The translations under genes were made by a program, and so were the position numbers. A stretch of 58,564 nt of DNA, from assembly GCA_002394395.1 (NCBI GenBank), contig DGTR01000035.1, positions 1 to 58,564 on the forward strand, given 5' to 3'. Under the pieces are notes generated by a model. It did not search any database, was not told the DNA's origin, and saw nothing but the letters and a program-made list of their open reading frames with translations. The DNA comes from Bacteroidales bacterium UBA4331. GTDB taxonomy: Bacteria > Bacteroidota > Bacteroidia > Bacteroidales > Paludibacteraceae. Below are positions 43,104 through 51,041 of the stretch, in pieces (within the stretch, counting starts at the first letter, position 1; every line of letters starts with the position of its first letter).

Positions 43104-43517
43104 ATGGAGGAATTGATCAGACATACAGGTATCGTTTCAGGCATCAACGGGGAGTTGGCGCACGTGCAGATCGTACAGTCATCCGCCTGTTCCGCTTGTA
43201 AGGCGAAATCGATGTGTATGTCCACCGAGAGCCAGCAAAAAGAGATGGACGCCGTGATGCTCGAACCGATGCAAGTCGGCGACCAGGTAGAGGTAGAAGT
43301 GCGCGAACATTTGGCTTGGAAAGCCGTACTGCTCGCTTACGTACTACCTTTTATTGTGATGATGAGTGTGATCGCGGTATTGGATGTGCTGACCGGCTGG
43401 GACGAAGCGATCGTGGGCACTGTCGCCTTATGCTCCATCGCCCTTTATTATCTGGCGCTCAGTCAGTTCAGGCACCGCCTTCAGAAGCAGTTTACTTTCA
43501 CGGCGCGGAAGGTTTGA
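43104..43517 (+). CDS. rseC: RseC/MucC-family SoxR-reducing system protein
   Basis: A membrane protein that accompanies Rnf/Rsx complexes in many bacteria. From ATG at 43104 it has 137 residues, starting MEELIRHTGIVSGINGELAH. Family features are an N-terminal beta domain with a Cys cluster (SSACSACKAKSMC), the stretch VGDQVEVEVREHLAWKAVLL, and two transmembrane helices (VLLAYVLPFIVMMSVIAVL and IVGTVALCSIALYYLAL). It precedes rnfB by 162 bp that contain tandem repeats. The longer open frame upstream is excluded by the promoter at 43055-43085. Confidence 0.92.
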   Translation: MEELIRHTGIVSGINGELAHVQIVQSSACSACKAKSMCMSTESQQKEMDAVMLEPMQVGDQVEVEVREHLAWKAVLLAYVLPFIVMMSVIAVLDVLTGWDEAIVGTVALCSIALYYLALSQFRHRLQKQFTFTARKV

Positions 43518-43526
43518 CGTCATAGC

Positions 43527-43628
43527 GAGCACCCGATGAGCATCCGATGAGCACCCGATGAGCATCCGATGGAGGACTTAGGCAGGAAGCACACACGGAG
43601 TATATTGGAAGCACACACGGAGTATATA
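43527..43628. repeat. Two families of period-22 tandem repeats before rnfB
   Basis: Four 11-bp units alternate GAGCACCCGAT and GAGCATCCGAT at 43527-43570, so the true period is 22 bp. After 14 bp, a different 22-bp unit starting GGAAGCACACACGGAGTATA occurs twice at 43585-43606 and 43607-43628, differing only at the last base. Both arrays lie entirely in the 162-bp rseC-rnfB gap. Confidence 0.9.
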
Positions 43629-43679
43629 ATAAAAAATATTAAAAAATTCTAATAACAAACATTTAAAACAACAACCAAC

Positions 43680-44096
43680 ATGAATCTGATTCTGATTTCT
43701 ATGGGAGTTCTTGGTGTGACAGCTTTAGTAGCAGCGATCCTGCTCTATTTTGTCAGCCAGTTCTTCAAAGTAGAGGAAGATCCGCGCATCGACTTAGTAC
43801 AGGCCGTTCTGCCTGGTGCTAACTGCGGTGGCTGCGGATTTGCCGGTTGCCGCAACTTCGCAGAAGCGTGCGTCAAAGCCGGTAGTACAGAGGGTCTGGC
43901 CTGCCCTGTGGGTGGTGACCCGACCATGGATGAAGTAAAGAAGATCCTTACGCCAGCCGCGGCAGAAGAAGCAGCTCCTGCTGCTCAAACCGGCGACAAG
44001 AAGGGCTTCGATCCGGCTATCGCCGAGAAGATTAAAGCACTCGCTACACCGAGAGCTGCCTTCCCGCTCAACATCGCCATGGCGCAAAACAAATGA
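43680..44096 (+). CDS. rnfB: RnfB, short form lacking the ferredoxin domain
   Basis: Electron-entry subunit of the Rnf ferredoxin:NAD+ oxidoreductase. The 138-residue product has an N-terminal membrane helix (residues 3-25) and the first Fe-S domain with Cys49, Cys52, Cys57 and Cys75 (GANCGGCGFAGC to LACPVGG). The Ala-rich linker TPAAAEEAAPAAQTGDKKG follows, where a normal RnfB would go on with a ferredoxin-like domain holding two more [4Fe-4S] clusters and about 140 further residues. Here the protein ends soon after, at NIAMAQNK. Only 32 bp separate its stop from rnfC, so no detached remainder lies downstream. The neighbouring rnf genes look intact. This is either a real short variant or a deletion. 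Confidence 0.9.
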   Translation: MNLILISMGVLGVTALVAAILLYFVSQFFKVEEDPRIDLVQAVLPGANCGGCGFAGCRNFAEACVKAGSTEGLACPVGGDPTMDEVKKILTPAAAEEAAPAAQTGDKKGFDPAIAEKIKALATPRAAFPLNIAMAQNK

Positions 44097-44128
44097 ACAA
44101 ATGTGTAAATGTGTAAATGAATAAATAA

Positions 44129-45475
44129 ATGAGGACATTTCATATTGGCGGAGTTCATCCGCAGGACAACAAGCAATACTCTGCACACCAGGCGATCAAA
44201 GAGTGCCCGCTGCCAAAGCAGGCTATCATTCCTCTGGTACAGCACATCGGTGCGCCGGCTCAAGCCGTGGTAGAGGTTGGCAAGAAAGTAAAAGTGGGCG
44301 AACTGCTGGCGAAAGCCGGTGGATTCGTGAGTGCAAACATCTGCTCTCCTGTAAGCGGTACGATCACCAAGATCGGTGACTGGACCGACGCATGGGGCGC
44401 TCCCGGACAAGCTATCTACATCGACGTAGAGGGTGACGAGTGGTTGCCGGAGATTGACCGCAAGCCGGACCTCGTACATCAGTGTACATTGGAACCGAAG
44501 GAGATCATCGACAAGATCGCAGCCGCAGGTATAGTAGGTCTCGGTGGCGCTTGCTTCCCGACACACGTCAAACTGCTGCCACCTCCGGGCAAGAAAGCCG
44601 AAGTGCTCATCGTCAACGGCGTAGAGTGCGAACCGTATCTGACCTGTGACCACCAGCTGATGATGGAGCACGGTGAGGAGATCATCATCGGTATCCAGAT
44701 CCTCAAGAAAGCCCTGGGCGTACAGCGCGCTATCATCGGTATTGAGAACAACAAACCCGATGCCATCGCACACATGCGCGAGCTGGCGGAGAAGCAACTC
44801 GGTATCGAGGTGATGCCGCTCAAGCTCCGTTACCCGCAAGGTGGCGAGAAACAGCTCATTGACGCCACTATCGGTCGCCAGGTACCTTCCGGTGCACTCC
44901 CTATCGAAGTGGGAGCCGTAGTAGATAACGTGGCTACTATCTATGCCGTTTATGAGGCAGTACAGAAGAACAAACCGCTCATCAGCCGCGTCATGACCGT
45001 TACCGGCAAATCCGTGAAGAACCCGGGTAACTACTGCGTTCGTTTCGGTACGCCGATCGAGGAAGTGATTGCGCTCGCCGGAGGAGTACCTGTAGATACA
45101 GGAAAGGTCATTGGTGGTGGCCCGATGATGGGACGCGCCATGGATCATATCGAGAACATGCCGGCTAACAAACGTCTCTCCGGCCTTCTCTTCCTGCCGG
45201 AAGCAGAGTGTATCCGTCCGGAGCAAGAGAACTGTATCCGTTGCGGCAAGTGCGTACAGGCTTGTCCGATGGGACTTGAGCCGTACTTGCTCCAACGCCT
45301 CAGCGAACTGGAGATGTGGGACGAACTGGAGAAGCATGACATTATGGATTGCATCGACTGCGGTTGCTGCGTCTTCACCTGTCCTGCTCACCGTCGTCTC
45401 TTAGACGGTATTCGTCCGGGTAAAGCAAAAGTAGGCGCCATCCTCCGTGAGCGTGCCGCTGCAGCGAAAAAATAA
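44129..45475 (+). CDS. rnfC: Rnf complex subunit RnfC
   Basis: Peripheral NADH-binding subunit of the Rnf complex, carrying two [4Fe-4S] clusters. The 448-residue product starts MRTFHIGGVHPQDNKQYSAH. It has the NAD/FMN-binding part related to Nqo1/NuoF (GLGGACFPTHVKLLPPPGKK, LIVNGVECEPYLTCDHQLMM) and two Cys clusters CIRCGKCVQACP and CIDCGCCVFTCP near the C-terminus. Length is normal. Confidence 0.97.
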   Translation: MRTFHIGGVHPQDNKQYSAHQAIKECPLPKQAIIPLVQHIGAPAQAVVEVGKKVKVGELLAKAGGFVSANICSPVSGTITKIGDWTDAWGAPGQAIYIDVEGDEWLPEIDRKPDLVHQCTLEPKEIIDKIAAAGIVGLGGACFPTHVKLLPPPGKKAEVLIVNGVECEPYLTCDHQLMMEHGEEIIIGIQILKKALGVQRAIIGIENNKPDAIAHMRELAEKQLGIEVMPLKLRYPQGGEKQLIDATIGRQVPSGALPIEVGAVVDNVATIYAVYEAVQKNKPLISRVMTVTGKSVKNPGNYCVRFGTPIEEVIALAGGVPVDTGKVIGGGPMMGRAMDHIENMPANKRLSGLLFLPEAECIRPEQENCIRCGKCVQACPMGLEPYLLQRLSELEMWDELEKHDIMDCIDCGCCVFTCPAHRRLLDGIRPGKAKVGAILRERAAAAKK

Positions 45476-45505
45476 TGTTAAATCATAAATTTGAAATCAT
45501 AAATT

Positions 45506-46510
45506 ATGAAACAATTGATTGTCGCTCCGGCTCCGCACGCCCACAGTGGTGATACCGTCCGCCGGAATATGCTTTTGGTCATTCTCGCTTTGATGCCTGC
45601 TTACGCAGTAGCATTAGTGGAGTTTGGCTGGGGCGCATTGATCACGGCTGCCATCTCGGTTCTCGCATGTATCTGCACCGAGTACGTCATCAGCCGTTAT
45701 GTGCTCAAAGAGCAACGTCAGACCATCGGAGACCTCTCGGCCGTCCTCACCGGTCTGCTGCTCGCTTTCAACCTTCCTTCTACCATCGACTGGTGGATCG
45801 TTATTATCGGTGCCGTAGTAGCTATCGGTATTGGAAAGATGACTTTCGGCGGTCTGGGTCAGAACCCCTTCAACCCCGCTCTCGTAGGTCGTGTCTTCCT
45901 GCTCATCGCCTATCCGGCACAGATGACCACCTGGCCGACGCCGCAAGGCTTCAACGGCGCGTATGTGGACGCTGAGACAGGCGCTACCCCGCTCTATTAT
46001 CTCAAGCACATCGTCAAAGCCGGTGATTCATCCGTCATTGACCAGCTGCCGTCTCTCATGGACTCGTTCCTGGGTGTCATGGGCGGTTCGCTCGGTGAGG
46101 TCAGTGCTGCAGCGCTGCTTATCGGAGGTATCTTCCTCATCTGCTGCCGCGTCATCACCTGGCACATCCCTGTAGCCATCCTCGGTACCGTAGCTTGCTT
46201 CTGCGCTTGCACCGGTCTCGCCGGTGCGCTGCCTGAGGGACTGGACACCTGCCATTATATCGGCTACGAACTCCTCTCCGGAGGTCTGATGCTCGGTGCC
46301 TTCTTCATGGCAACCGACTACGTCACCAGCCCGATGAGCGCGTGGGGAAAGATCATCTTCGGTATCGGTATCGGATTCATCGTAATGGTCATCCGTACGT
46401 GGGGTAACTACCCCGAAGGTATGTCCTTCGCTATCCTGATCATGAACGCTTGCGTTCCATTGTTGAACAAGATTCGTCCGCAACACTTCGGCGAACCGAA
46501 AAAAGCATAA
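45506..46510 (+). CDS. rnfD: Rnf complex subunit RnfD
   Basis: Integral membrane subunit of Rnf with covalently bound FMN, homologous to NqrB. The 334-residue protein starts MKQLIVAPAPHAHSGDTVRR, shows about nine hydrophobic spans, the conserved GLGQNPFNPALVGRVFLLIA, and the flavinylation-type segment ETGATPLYYL in which Thr is the likely FMN attachment site. It ends LLNKIRPQHFGEPKKA. Spacing to rnfC is 30 bp and to rnfG 12 bp. Confidence 0.96.
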   Translation: MKQLIVAPAPHAHSGDTVRRNMLLVILALMPAYAVALVEFGWGALITAAISVLACICTEYVISRYVLKEQRQTIGDLSAVLTGLLLAFNLPSTIDWWIVIIGAVVAIGIGKMTFGGLGQNPFNPALVGRVFLLIAYPAQMTTWPTPQGFNGAYVDAETGATPLYYLKHIVKAGDSSVIDQLPSLMDSFLGVMGGSLGEVSAAALLIGGIFLICCRVITWHIPVAILGTVACFCACTGLAGALPEGLDTCHYIGYELLSGGLMLGAFFMATDYVTSPMSAWGKIIFGIGIGFIVMVIRTWGNYPEGMSFAILIMNACVPLLNKIRPQHFGEPKKA

Positions 46511-46522
46511 GGAGGCACAACT

Positions 46523-47173
46523 ATGGCAAAATTAGAAAGTACATTCAAAAACATGGTGCTCTCCCTGGTTATCATCTCGATGGTAGCCGCAGGAGCTCTG
46601 GCAGGAGTTTACGCTGTCACCGAGGCCACCATCGCTAAACAAGAGGCTCAGAAACAGCAGGCCGCTATCCTCGCTGTGCTTCCGGAGGGCTGCTCTATCG
46701 CAGAACCCGAGCAGGCTGATGGGCTGACCATCTACAAAGCCTTCATCAACGACGAATGGGTAGCTACCGCGGTAGAGACCTCTGAAGTCGGTTTCGACGG
46801 CCCGCAAGTGATCATGGTGGGCTTAGGCAAAGAAGGCGAAGTGCTCGACTACGTCGTTCTCAAGCAGACCGAGACTCCGGGTCTGGGTGCACATATCGAC
46901 CACTGGTTCAAAGATGCTGTCGGCAACCGCTCTATCATCGGTAAGAAAGCCGGTGCACTGGCTGTCAACAAAGATGGCGGAGACGTAGATGCTATCACCG
47001 CTGCTACCATCTCCAGCCGCGCATTCCTGAAAGCTATCAACAAAGCGTACGCAGCTGTTGCTGAAGGGGCTGTTGAGGCAGCTTCCGGCGCAAGCCAGCT
47101 GCAAGGTGCAGAACCGGCAGCAGAGCAACCCGCTGAAGTAACTGAAGTACAACCCGCAGAAAAGGAGGAATAA
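46523..47173 (+). CDS. rnfG: Rnf complex subunit RnfG
   Basis: Membrane-anchored flavoprotein subunit with covalent FMN, homologous to NqrC. The 216-residue product has one N-terminal membrane helix (about residues 11-32), the FMN-binding-domain sequence LKQTETPGLGAHIDHWF, and the flavinylation region VDAITAATISSRAF, whose Thr should carry FMN. The C-terminal 40 residues are an Ala/Glu/Pro-rich tail (LQGAEPAAEQPAEVTEVQPA), longer than usual. The rnfE gene starts 2 bp after its stop. Confidence 0.95.
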   Translation: MAKLESTFKNMVLSLVIISMVAAGALAGVYAVTEATIAKQEAQKQQAAILAVLPEGCSIAEPEQADGLTIYKAFINDEWVATAVETSEVGFDGPQVIMVGLGKEGEVLDYVVLKQTETPGLGAHIDHWFKDAVGNRSIIGKKAGALAVNKDGGDVDAITAATISSRAFLKAINKAYAAVAEGAVEAASGASQLQGAEPAAEQPAEVTEVQPAEKEE

Positions 47174-47175
47174 TT

Positions 47176-47763
47176 ATGAGTAACGCAATGAAAACATTGA
47201 CCAACGGTATTCTCAAGGAGAATCCTACTTTTGCGTTGGTTCTCGGTATGTGCCCTACGCTGGCTACTACCACCAGTGCCGTTAACGGTATGTCCATGGG
47301 CTTGGCTACGCTCTTCGTGCTCGTTTGCTCGAACGTAGTGATCTCGCTCCTCAAGAATCTCATCCCGGATAAAGTACGTATCCCGGCATTCATCGTAGTC
47401 ATCGCTACGTTCGTGACGATGGTACAACTTGTCATGCAGGCTTACCTGCCGGCTATCTACGATGTGCTGGGTCTCTTCATCCCGCTGATCGTGGTGAACT
47501 GTATCGTACTTGGCCGTGCAGAGGCATTTGCAGCGAAGAACACCGTCGGTCTCTCCGCATTGGACGGACTGGGAATGGGTCTCGGTTTTACCCTCTCGCT
47601 CACCGTGCTGGGTGTCATCCGTGAGTTCCTGGGCGCAGGTACCGTCTTCGGTTTCCAACTCTACAGCAGCCAGTTCGCAGCACTGATCTTCGTACTCGCT
47701 CCGGGTGCATTCATCTGCCTCGCCTACCTCATGGCGGCTGTCAACAAACTGCAGAAAAAATAA
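47176..47763 (+). CDS. rnfE: Rnf complex subunit RnfE
   Basis: Integral membrane subunit homologous to NqrD. The 195-residue protein starts MSNAMKTLTNGILKENPTFA and has the family segments LVLGMCPTLATTTSAVNGM and VVNCIVLGRAEAFAAKNTVG, the latter including the Cys thought to ligate the membrane Fe-S centre shared with RnfA. Six transmembrane helices are evident. Confidence 0.95.
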   Translation: MSNAMKTLTNGILKENPTFALVLGMCPTLATTTSAVNGMSMGLATLFVLVCSNVVISLLKNLIPDKVRIPAFIVVIATFVTMVQLVMQAYLPAIYDVLGLFIPLIVVNCIVLGRAEAFAAKNTVGLSALDGLGMGLGFTLSLTVLGVIREFLGAGTVFGFQLYSSQFAALIFVLAPGAFICLAYLMAAVNKLQKK

Positions 47764-47766
47764 ATT

Positions 47767-47885
47767 GGACCGCTAACGCTAAAAGAACAAAGACCGCTTC
47801 GCTAAAAGATTAAAGACTAAACGGCTTCGACGATACAAAACATTTGAGTCTTTATTCTTTATTCCTTTAGCCCGAAGGGCGGTCC
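47767..47885. repeat. Direct and inverted repeats in the rnfE-rnfA gap
   Basis: The 143-bp gap begins with GGACCGC (47767-47773) and ends with its inverse GCGGTCC (47879-47885). Inside, CGCTAAAAGAACAAAGAC (47777-47794) recurs as CGCTAAAAGATTAAAGAC (47800-47817), period 23. TAAAGACTAAA (47811-47821) can pair with TTTGAGTCTTTA (47843-47854). The whole gap can fold into one long imperfect hairpin. Confidence 0.75.
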
Positions 47886-47906
47886 TTAATCCAAAACATT
47901 AAAATT

Positions 47907-48509
47907 ATGGTATATTTTCTGATATTCATCTCTGCAATATTTGTTAACAATATTGTATTGAGCCAGTTCCTGGGCATCTGTCCGTTCCTGGGTGTAAGTA
48001 AGAAGATTGACACCGCGCTGGGTATGGGTGCCGCCGTTACGTTCGTGCTCACGCTCGCTACGGTTGTTACGTATCTGCTGCAGAAGTTACTCGTCCTCTG
48101 GGGCGTAGAGTTCCTTCAGACCATCCTCTTCATCCTCGTCATCGCCGCTCTCGTGCAGATGATCGAGATCATGCTGAAGAAAGTGTCTCCGGCGCTGTAT
48201 CAGGCGCTGGGTGTGTTCCTGCCGCTGATCACCACCAACTGCTGTATCCTCGGTGTGGCCCTTATCGTAGCTGACCAGAACAAGCTGCTGGCTAAACTGC
48301 CGCTCGGCACAGACTACGGCCTGCTCTCCGGTACCGTTTATGCCTTCGCTACAGCAATCGGTTTTGCGCTCGCGCTGATCCTCTTCGCAGGTATCCGCGA
48401 GCAGCTGGCGCTCAACAAAGTGCCCGAGGCAATGAAAGGTACTCCGATCGCCCTCCTGACCGCAGGTCTCCTGGCGATGGCCTTCATGGGCTTCAGCGGT
48501 GTGGTATAA
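47907..48509 (+). CDS. rnfA: Rnf complex subunit RnfA
   Basis: Integral membrane subunit homologous to NqrE and paralogous to RnfE. The 200-residue protein starts MVYFLIFISAIFVNNIVLSQ, followed by FLGICPFLGVSKKIDTALGM; the second Cys region is LITTNCCILGVALIVADQNK. Six transmembrane helices. It is the last rnf gene and lies 143 bp after rnfE, separated by a repeat-rich gap instead of being tightly coupled. Confidence 0.96.
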   Translation: MVYFLIFISAIFVNNIVLSQFLGICPFLGVSKKIDTALGMGAAVTFVLTLATVVTYLLQKLLVLWGVEFLQTILFILVIAALVQMIEIMLKKVSPALYQALGVFLPLITTNCCILGVALIVADQNKLLAKLPLGTDYGLLSGTVYAFATAIGFALALILFAGIREQLALNKVPEAMKGTPIALLTAGLLAMAFMGFSGVV

Positions 48510-48512
48510 TAA

Positions 48513-48552
48513 TACTAGGGTACTAGGACCCTAGTATCCTAGTATTCTAGTC
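48513..48552. repeat. Array of five complementary 8-mers after rnfA
   Basis: Five consecutive 8-mers read TACTAGGG, TACTAGGA, CCCTAGTA, TCCTAGTA and TTCTAGTC. The first is the exact inverse of the third and the second of the fourth, so the RNA can adopt two mutually exclusive hairpins with 8-bp stems. It starts 3 bp after the rnfA stop. Confidence 0.85.
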
Positions 48553-48569
48553 CCCTTTACGCATACATG

Positions 48570-48595
48570 CGCGCGTACCTTAATTAGTACGCGCG
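48570..48595 (+). terminator. Hairpin after the rnf operon
   Basis: CGCGCGTAC (48570-48578) pairs with GTACGCGCG (48587-48595) around an 8-nt loop, followed by TGTGTTGTTTT. This is a plausible rho-independent terminator for the rnf operon; the U-run is interrupted. Confidence 0.65.
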
Positions 48596-48675
48596 TGTGT
48601 TGTTTTATATATAGTATGTATTTTAATAAATAATATACTCTCATTAAGAAAATGCACCATTTATAGATATGTCGC

Positions 48676-48707
48676 TTGCGATATTAAAATATTTGTTGTA
48701 CCTTTGC
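48676..48707 (+). promoter_or_regulatory. gpx promoter
   Basis: TTG (48676-48678), a 20-nt spacer and TACCTTTGC (48699-48707) match the consensus. The leader to the ATG at 48790 is about 75 nt. Confidence 0.8.
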
Positions 48708-48789
48708 ACTCGATTTCAGTCGTACACGACACAAATCATACTCTCCGATCTGCGCACAAACAGAAAATAACTCTAAAACAGATAAAATT

Positions 48790-49329
48790 ATGAAGATCTA
48801 TGATTTTACGGTGCTGGACACCAAAAAGAACGAAGTCAAATTAGACGAGTACAAAGGCAAAGTCCTTTTAGTAGTTAATACCGCTACGGGTTGCGGATTC
48901 ACGCCGCAGTACGAGGCGCTCGAAAACCTCTATAAGAAATACGCGGACAAAGGGTTCGTCATACTCGATTTCCCCTGCAACCAGTTCGGTCAGCAGGCTC
49001 CGGGCACGGAGGAGGAGATTGTGTCTTTCTGCCAGCTCAAATACAATGTATCCTTCCCGCAGTTCTCGAAGATCGAGGTAAACGGCGAGAACGAAAGTCC
49101 GGTATTCACCTACCTCAAAGAGCAGGCTCCTACCGAGGAGTACAACGGTCTGGGTGCAAAGGCTACCGGTGCCATGCTCAAGAAAATCAGCAAGACCTAT
49201 AACAAAGAGTCCGACATCCGATGGAACTTCACCAAGTTCCTCGTGGACCGCGAGGGCAATGTAGTGGGCCGTTTCGCTCCGACCACCAAACCCGAAGACA
49301 TAGAGGCAGAGATCCTGAAACTATTGTAA
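48790..49329 (+). CDS. gpx: Glutathione peroxidase family protein (Cys type)
   Basis: Thiol peroxidase that reduces hydroperoxides; bacterial Cys forms usually take electrons from thioredoxin. The 179-residue protein has the peroxidatic Cys35 in VVNTATGCGFTPQYEAL, the downstream DFPCNQFGQQAPGTEEEI, a possible resolving Cys in VSFCQLKYNVSFPQF, and RWNFTKFLVDREGNVVGRFA with the active-site Trp and Asn. Thioredoxin reductase is encoded in the same window (34.6-35.5 kb). It heads a group with a bacterioferritin-like gene and an OhrR-type regulator. Confidence 0.96.
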   Translation: MKIYDFTVLDTKKNEVKLDEYKGKVLLVVNTATGCGFTPQYEALENLYKKYADKGFVILDFPCNQFGQQAPGTEEEIVSFCQLKYNVSFPQFSKIEVNGENESPVFTYLKEQAPTEEYNGLGAKATGAMLKKISKTYNKESDIRWNFTKFLVDREGNVVGRFAPTTKPEDIEAEILKLL

Positions 49330-49342
49330 TTAACTTTTAATT

Positions 49343-49804
49343 ATGACAAAAGAAGAAGCACTGAAAGGCCTGGCATATCTGGGCGCAGTATGGTTTGGAA
49401 ACAGTAAACAACATTTCGCTTTCTCGGCGTACGACCGTCTGAACGGTTGGAACAAACTCGCCGACAAATGGAAAGAGGAAGCAGAGGAAGAGTGGGACGA
49501 GGCAGAAGAGGTTCTCAACCGTCTGGTAGAGCTCGGCTGCAAGCCGGCTGACCTGCAGGAAGCAATGAAGACCATCGAGTTCCCGTTCTACGACGACCCG
49601 AAACAGCAGATCGAGACCGACTACAACGAGGGTGCTATCAAAGAACTCAGCGAACTGGCTGCTGCATTCTCCGATGATTACCCCACCCAGAAACTCATCC
49701 AGAAATGGATTGACGGCGAGGTAGAGCACATGGCTTGGGAGAAGCAGTACCTCAACTATATCGACAAACTGGGTTACGAGAACTTCCTCATCGAAATGAT
49801 GTAA
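49343..49804 (+). CDS. Bacterioferritin-like protein with altered ferroxidase site
   Basis: A 153-residue four-helix protein related to bacterioferritin. The second half aligns well with the family (IETDYNEGAIKELSELAAAF, then WIDGEVEHMAWEKQYLNYID, ending LGYENFLIEMM), with one intact E-x-x-H. In the first half the place where bacterioferritin has M-x-H (heme Met52 and iron ligand His54 in E. coli) reads EEEWDEAEEVLNRLVELGCK, so both appear replaced, and the N-terminal ligand Glu18 is not evident. It may therefore not bind heme and may not have a standard di-iron centre. It begins 13 bp after gpx. An iron or peroxide-related role is inferred from family and context. Confidence 0.8.
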   Translation: MTKEEALKGLAYLGAVWFGNSKQHFAFSAYDRLNGWNKLADKWKEEAEEEWDEAEEVLNRLVELGCKPADLQEAMKTIEFPFYDDPKQQIETDYNEGAIKELSELAAAFSDDYPTQKLIQKWIDGEVEHMAWEKQYLNYIDKLGYENFLIEMM

Positions 49805-49820
49805 TCCTGTCTCCGGTACA

Positions 49821-51008
49821 ATGAAAAAATTCCGTATATCGCAACTCCCTATTATCGTGCAGGTTTTCCTCGCGATGTTTTTGGGCATGTCACAAGGCTG
49901 GTTTATGCCGGCTTGGTTTATCCGCATCTTTGTGACATTCAATGATTTTTTCGGACAATTTATAGGATTCCTTGTACCGCTGATTATCTTGGCGTTGGTA
50001 ACAGCCTCTATCGCCAACTCGCAACACGGTGCCGGCAGAATGCTGCGCGTCACTATGGCAGTTGTGCTGCTGAGTACTTTTCTGGCGGGAGTCGCCTCTA
50101 TGGGCGTTAGCGAATGGATTATTCCGATGTTTGTCACCCCCGGAGAAGAGGTTGTGCTGGTGCCCCGGGGAGGCGAAGAGTTGGCACCCTTCTTCACCCT
50201 CCAGTTGCCTCCTGCCTTGGATGTCATGAGTGCGTTGATGATGGCGCTGATGCTGGGATTAGGTATGCGTGCTGTCCAGGCTGATTCGCTGCGCAAAGGT
50301 ATATCCGAACTCCAGAAACTGGTGATGCTTTCTATCGAGAAAGCGATTATTCCGTTGCTGCCGATATATATCTTCGGCGTTTTTCTGAAGATGTCTGCTT
50401 CTGGCGGTATAATAGAGTTGGCAAGTAATTTTCTTTGGGTAATTCTGTTGGTGATTGCCATGTTGGTGGTATGGACATTGTTCCTATACAGCATAGCCGG
50501 CCTTCTCGCGCACCGCAATCCGTTCAAGTTGTTATGGGCGATGATGCCTGCCGGTATGGTCGCTTTTGCCACCTGTTCTTCTGCGGCTACCATTCCTGTT
50601 TCGCTCGAAAGAGCCAAACACCTGACACGCGATGAGAACACCGCTTCGTTCGTCATTCCGCTGTGCGCCAACCTGCATATCCCTTCTGTCAGCATCCATT
50701 TTGTCATCTGCGCTATCGCGGTGATGATGATGGTCGGGCAACCTGTAGAACCGGGCTCGTTCATCCCCTATATGATTATGCTGACGATGACTTGTGTCGC
50801 TGTGCCGGGTGTACCCGGAGGCGTAGTGGCGGTCTTGCCGGTTATGGCAAGTATGCTCGGCTTCACGCCGGAGATGCAGGCATTGTGCCTGTCATTGGGC
50901 GTGTTGCTGGACGCACCGCTTACGGCTATGAATGTCCTCTGCGACGGAGCGGTATGTACGATTGTTGATAATCGAGTAAATAGACCGTCGCTATCGGCTT
51001 CGTGCTGA
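49821..51008 (+). CDS. Dicarboxylate/amino acid:cation symporter (DAACS family)
   Basis: A 395-residue inner-membrane secondary transporter of the glutamate/dicarboxylate:Na+ or H+ symporter family. It has about eight hydrophobic spans, the segment IGFLVPLIILALVTASIANS, the Ser/Ala-rich AFATCSSAATIPVSLERAKH typical of the re-entrant loop HP1, and CVAVPGVPGGVVAVLPVMAS at HP2. The C-terminus DNRVNRPSLSASC is unlike the family, but the core is complete. It starts 16 bp after the bacterioferritin-like gene; ohrR follows. Substrate cannot be read from sequence. Confidence 0.9.
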   Translation: MKKFRISQLPIIVQVFLAMFLGMSQGWFMPAWFIRIFVTFNDFFGQFIGFLVPLIILALVTASIANSQHGAGRMLRVTMAVVLLSTFLAGVASMGVSEWIIPMFVTPGEEVVLVPRGGEELAPFFTLQLPPALDVMSALMMALMLGLGMRAVQADSLRKGISELQKLVMLSIEKAIIPLLPIYIFGVFLKMSASGGIIELASNFLWVILLVIAMLVVWTLFLYSIAGLLAHRNPFKLLWAMMPAGMVAFATCSSAATIPVSLERAKHLTRDENTASFVIPLCANLHIPSVSIHFVICAIAVMMMVGQPVEPGSFIPYMIMLTMTCVAVPGVPGGVVAVLPVMASMLGFTPEMQALCLSLGVLLDAPLTAMNVLCDGAVCTIVDNRVNRPSLSASC

Positions 51009-51041
51009 TGATGGTTCTCAATGTAGTATTAGGATAACAAT

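Noticed and set aside
43527..43628. Possible CRISPR array
   Set aside because: Repeats are 11 and 22 bp, contiguous, with no unique spacers and no cas genes; they are plain tandem repeats.
43985..45391. Minus-strand 468-codon frame opposite rnfB-rnfC
   Set aside because: Shadow of rnfC, which has clear Cys clusters and NAD-site motifs on the plus strand.
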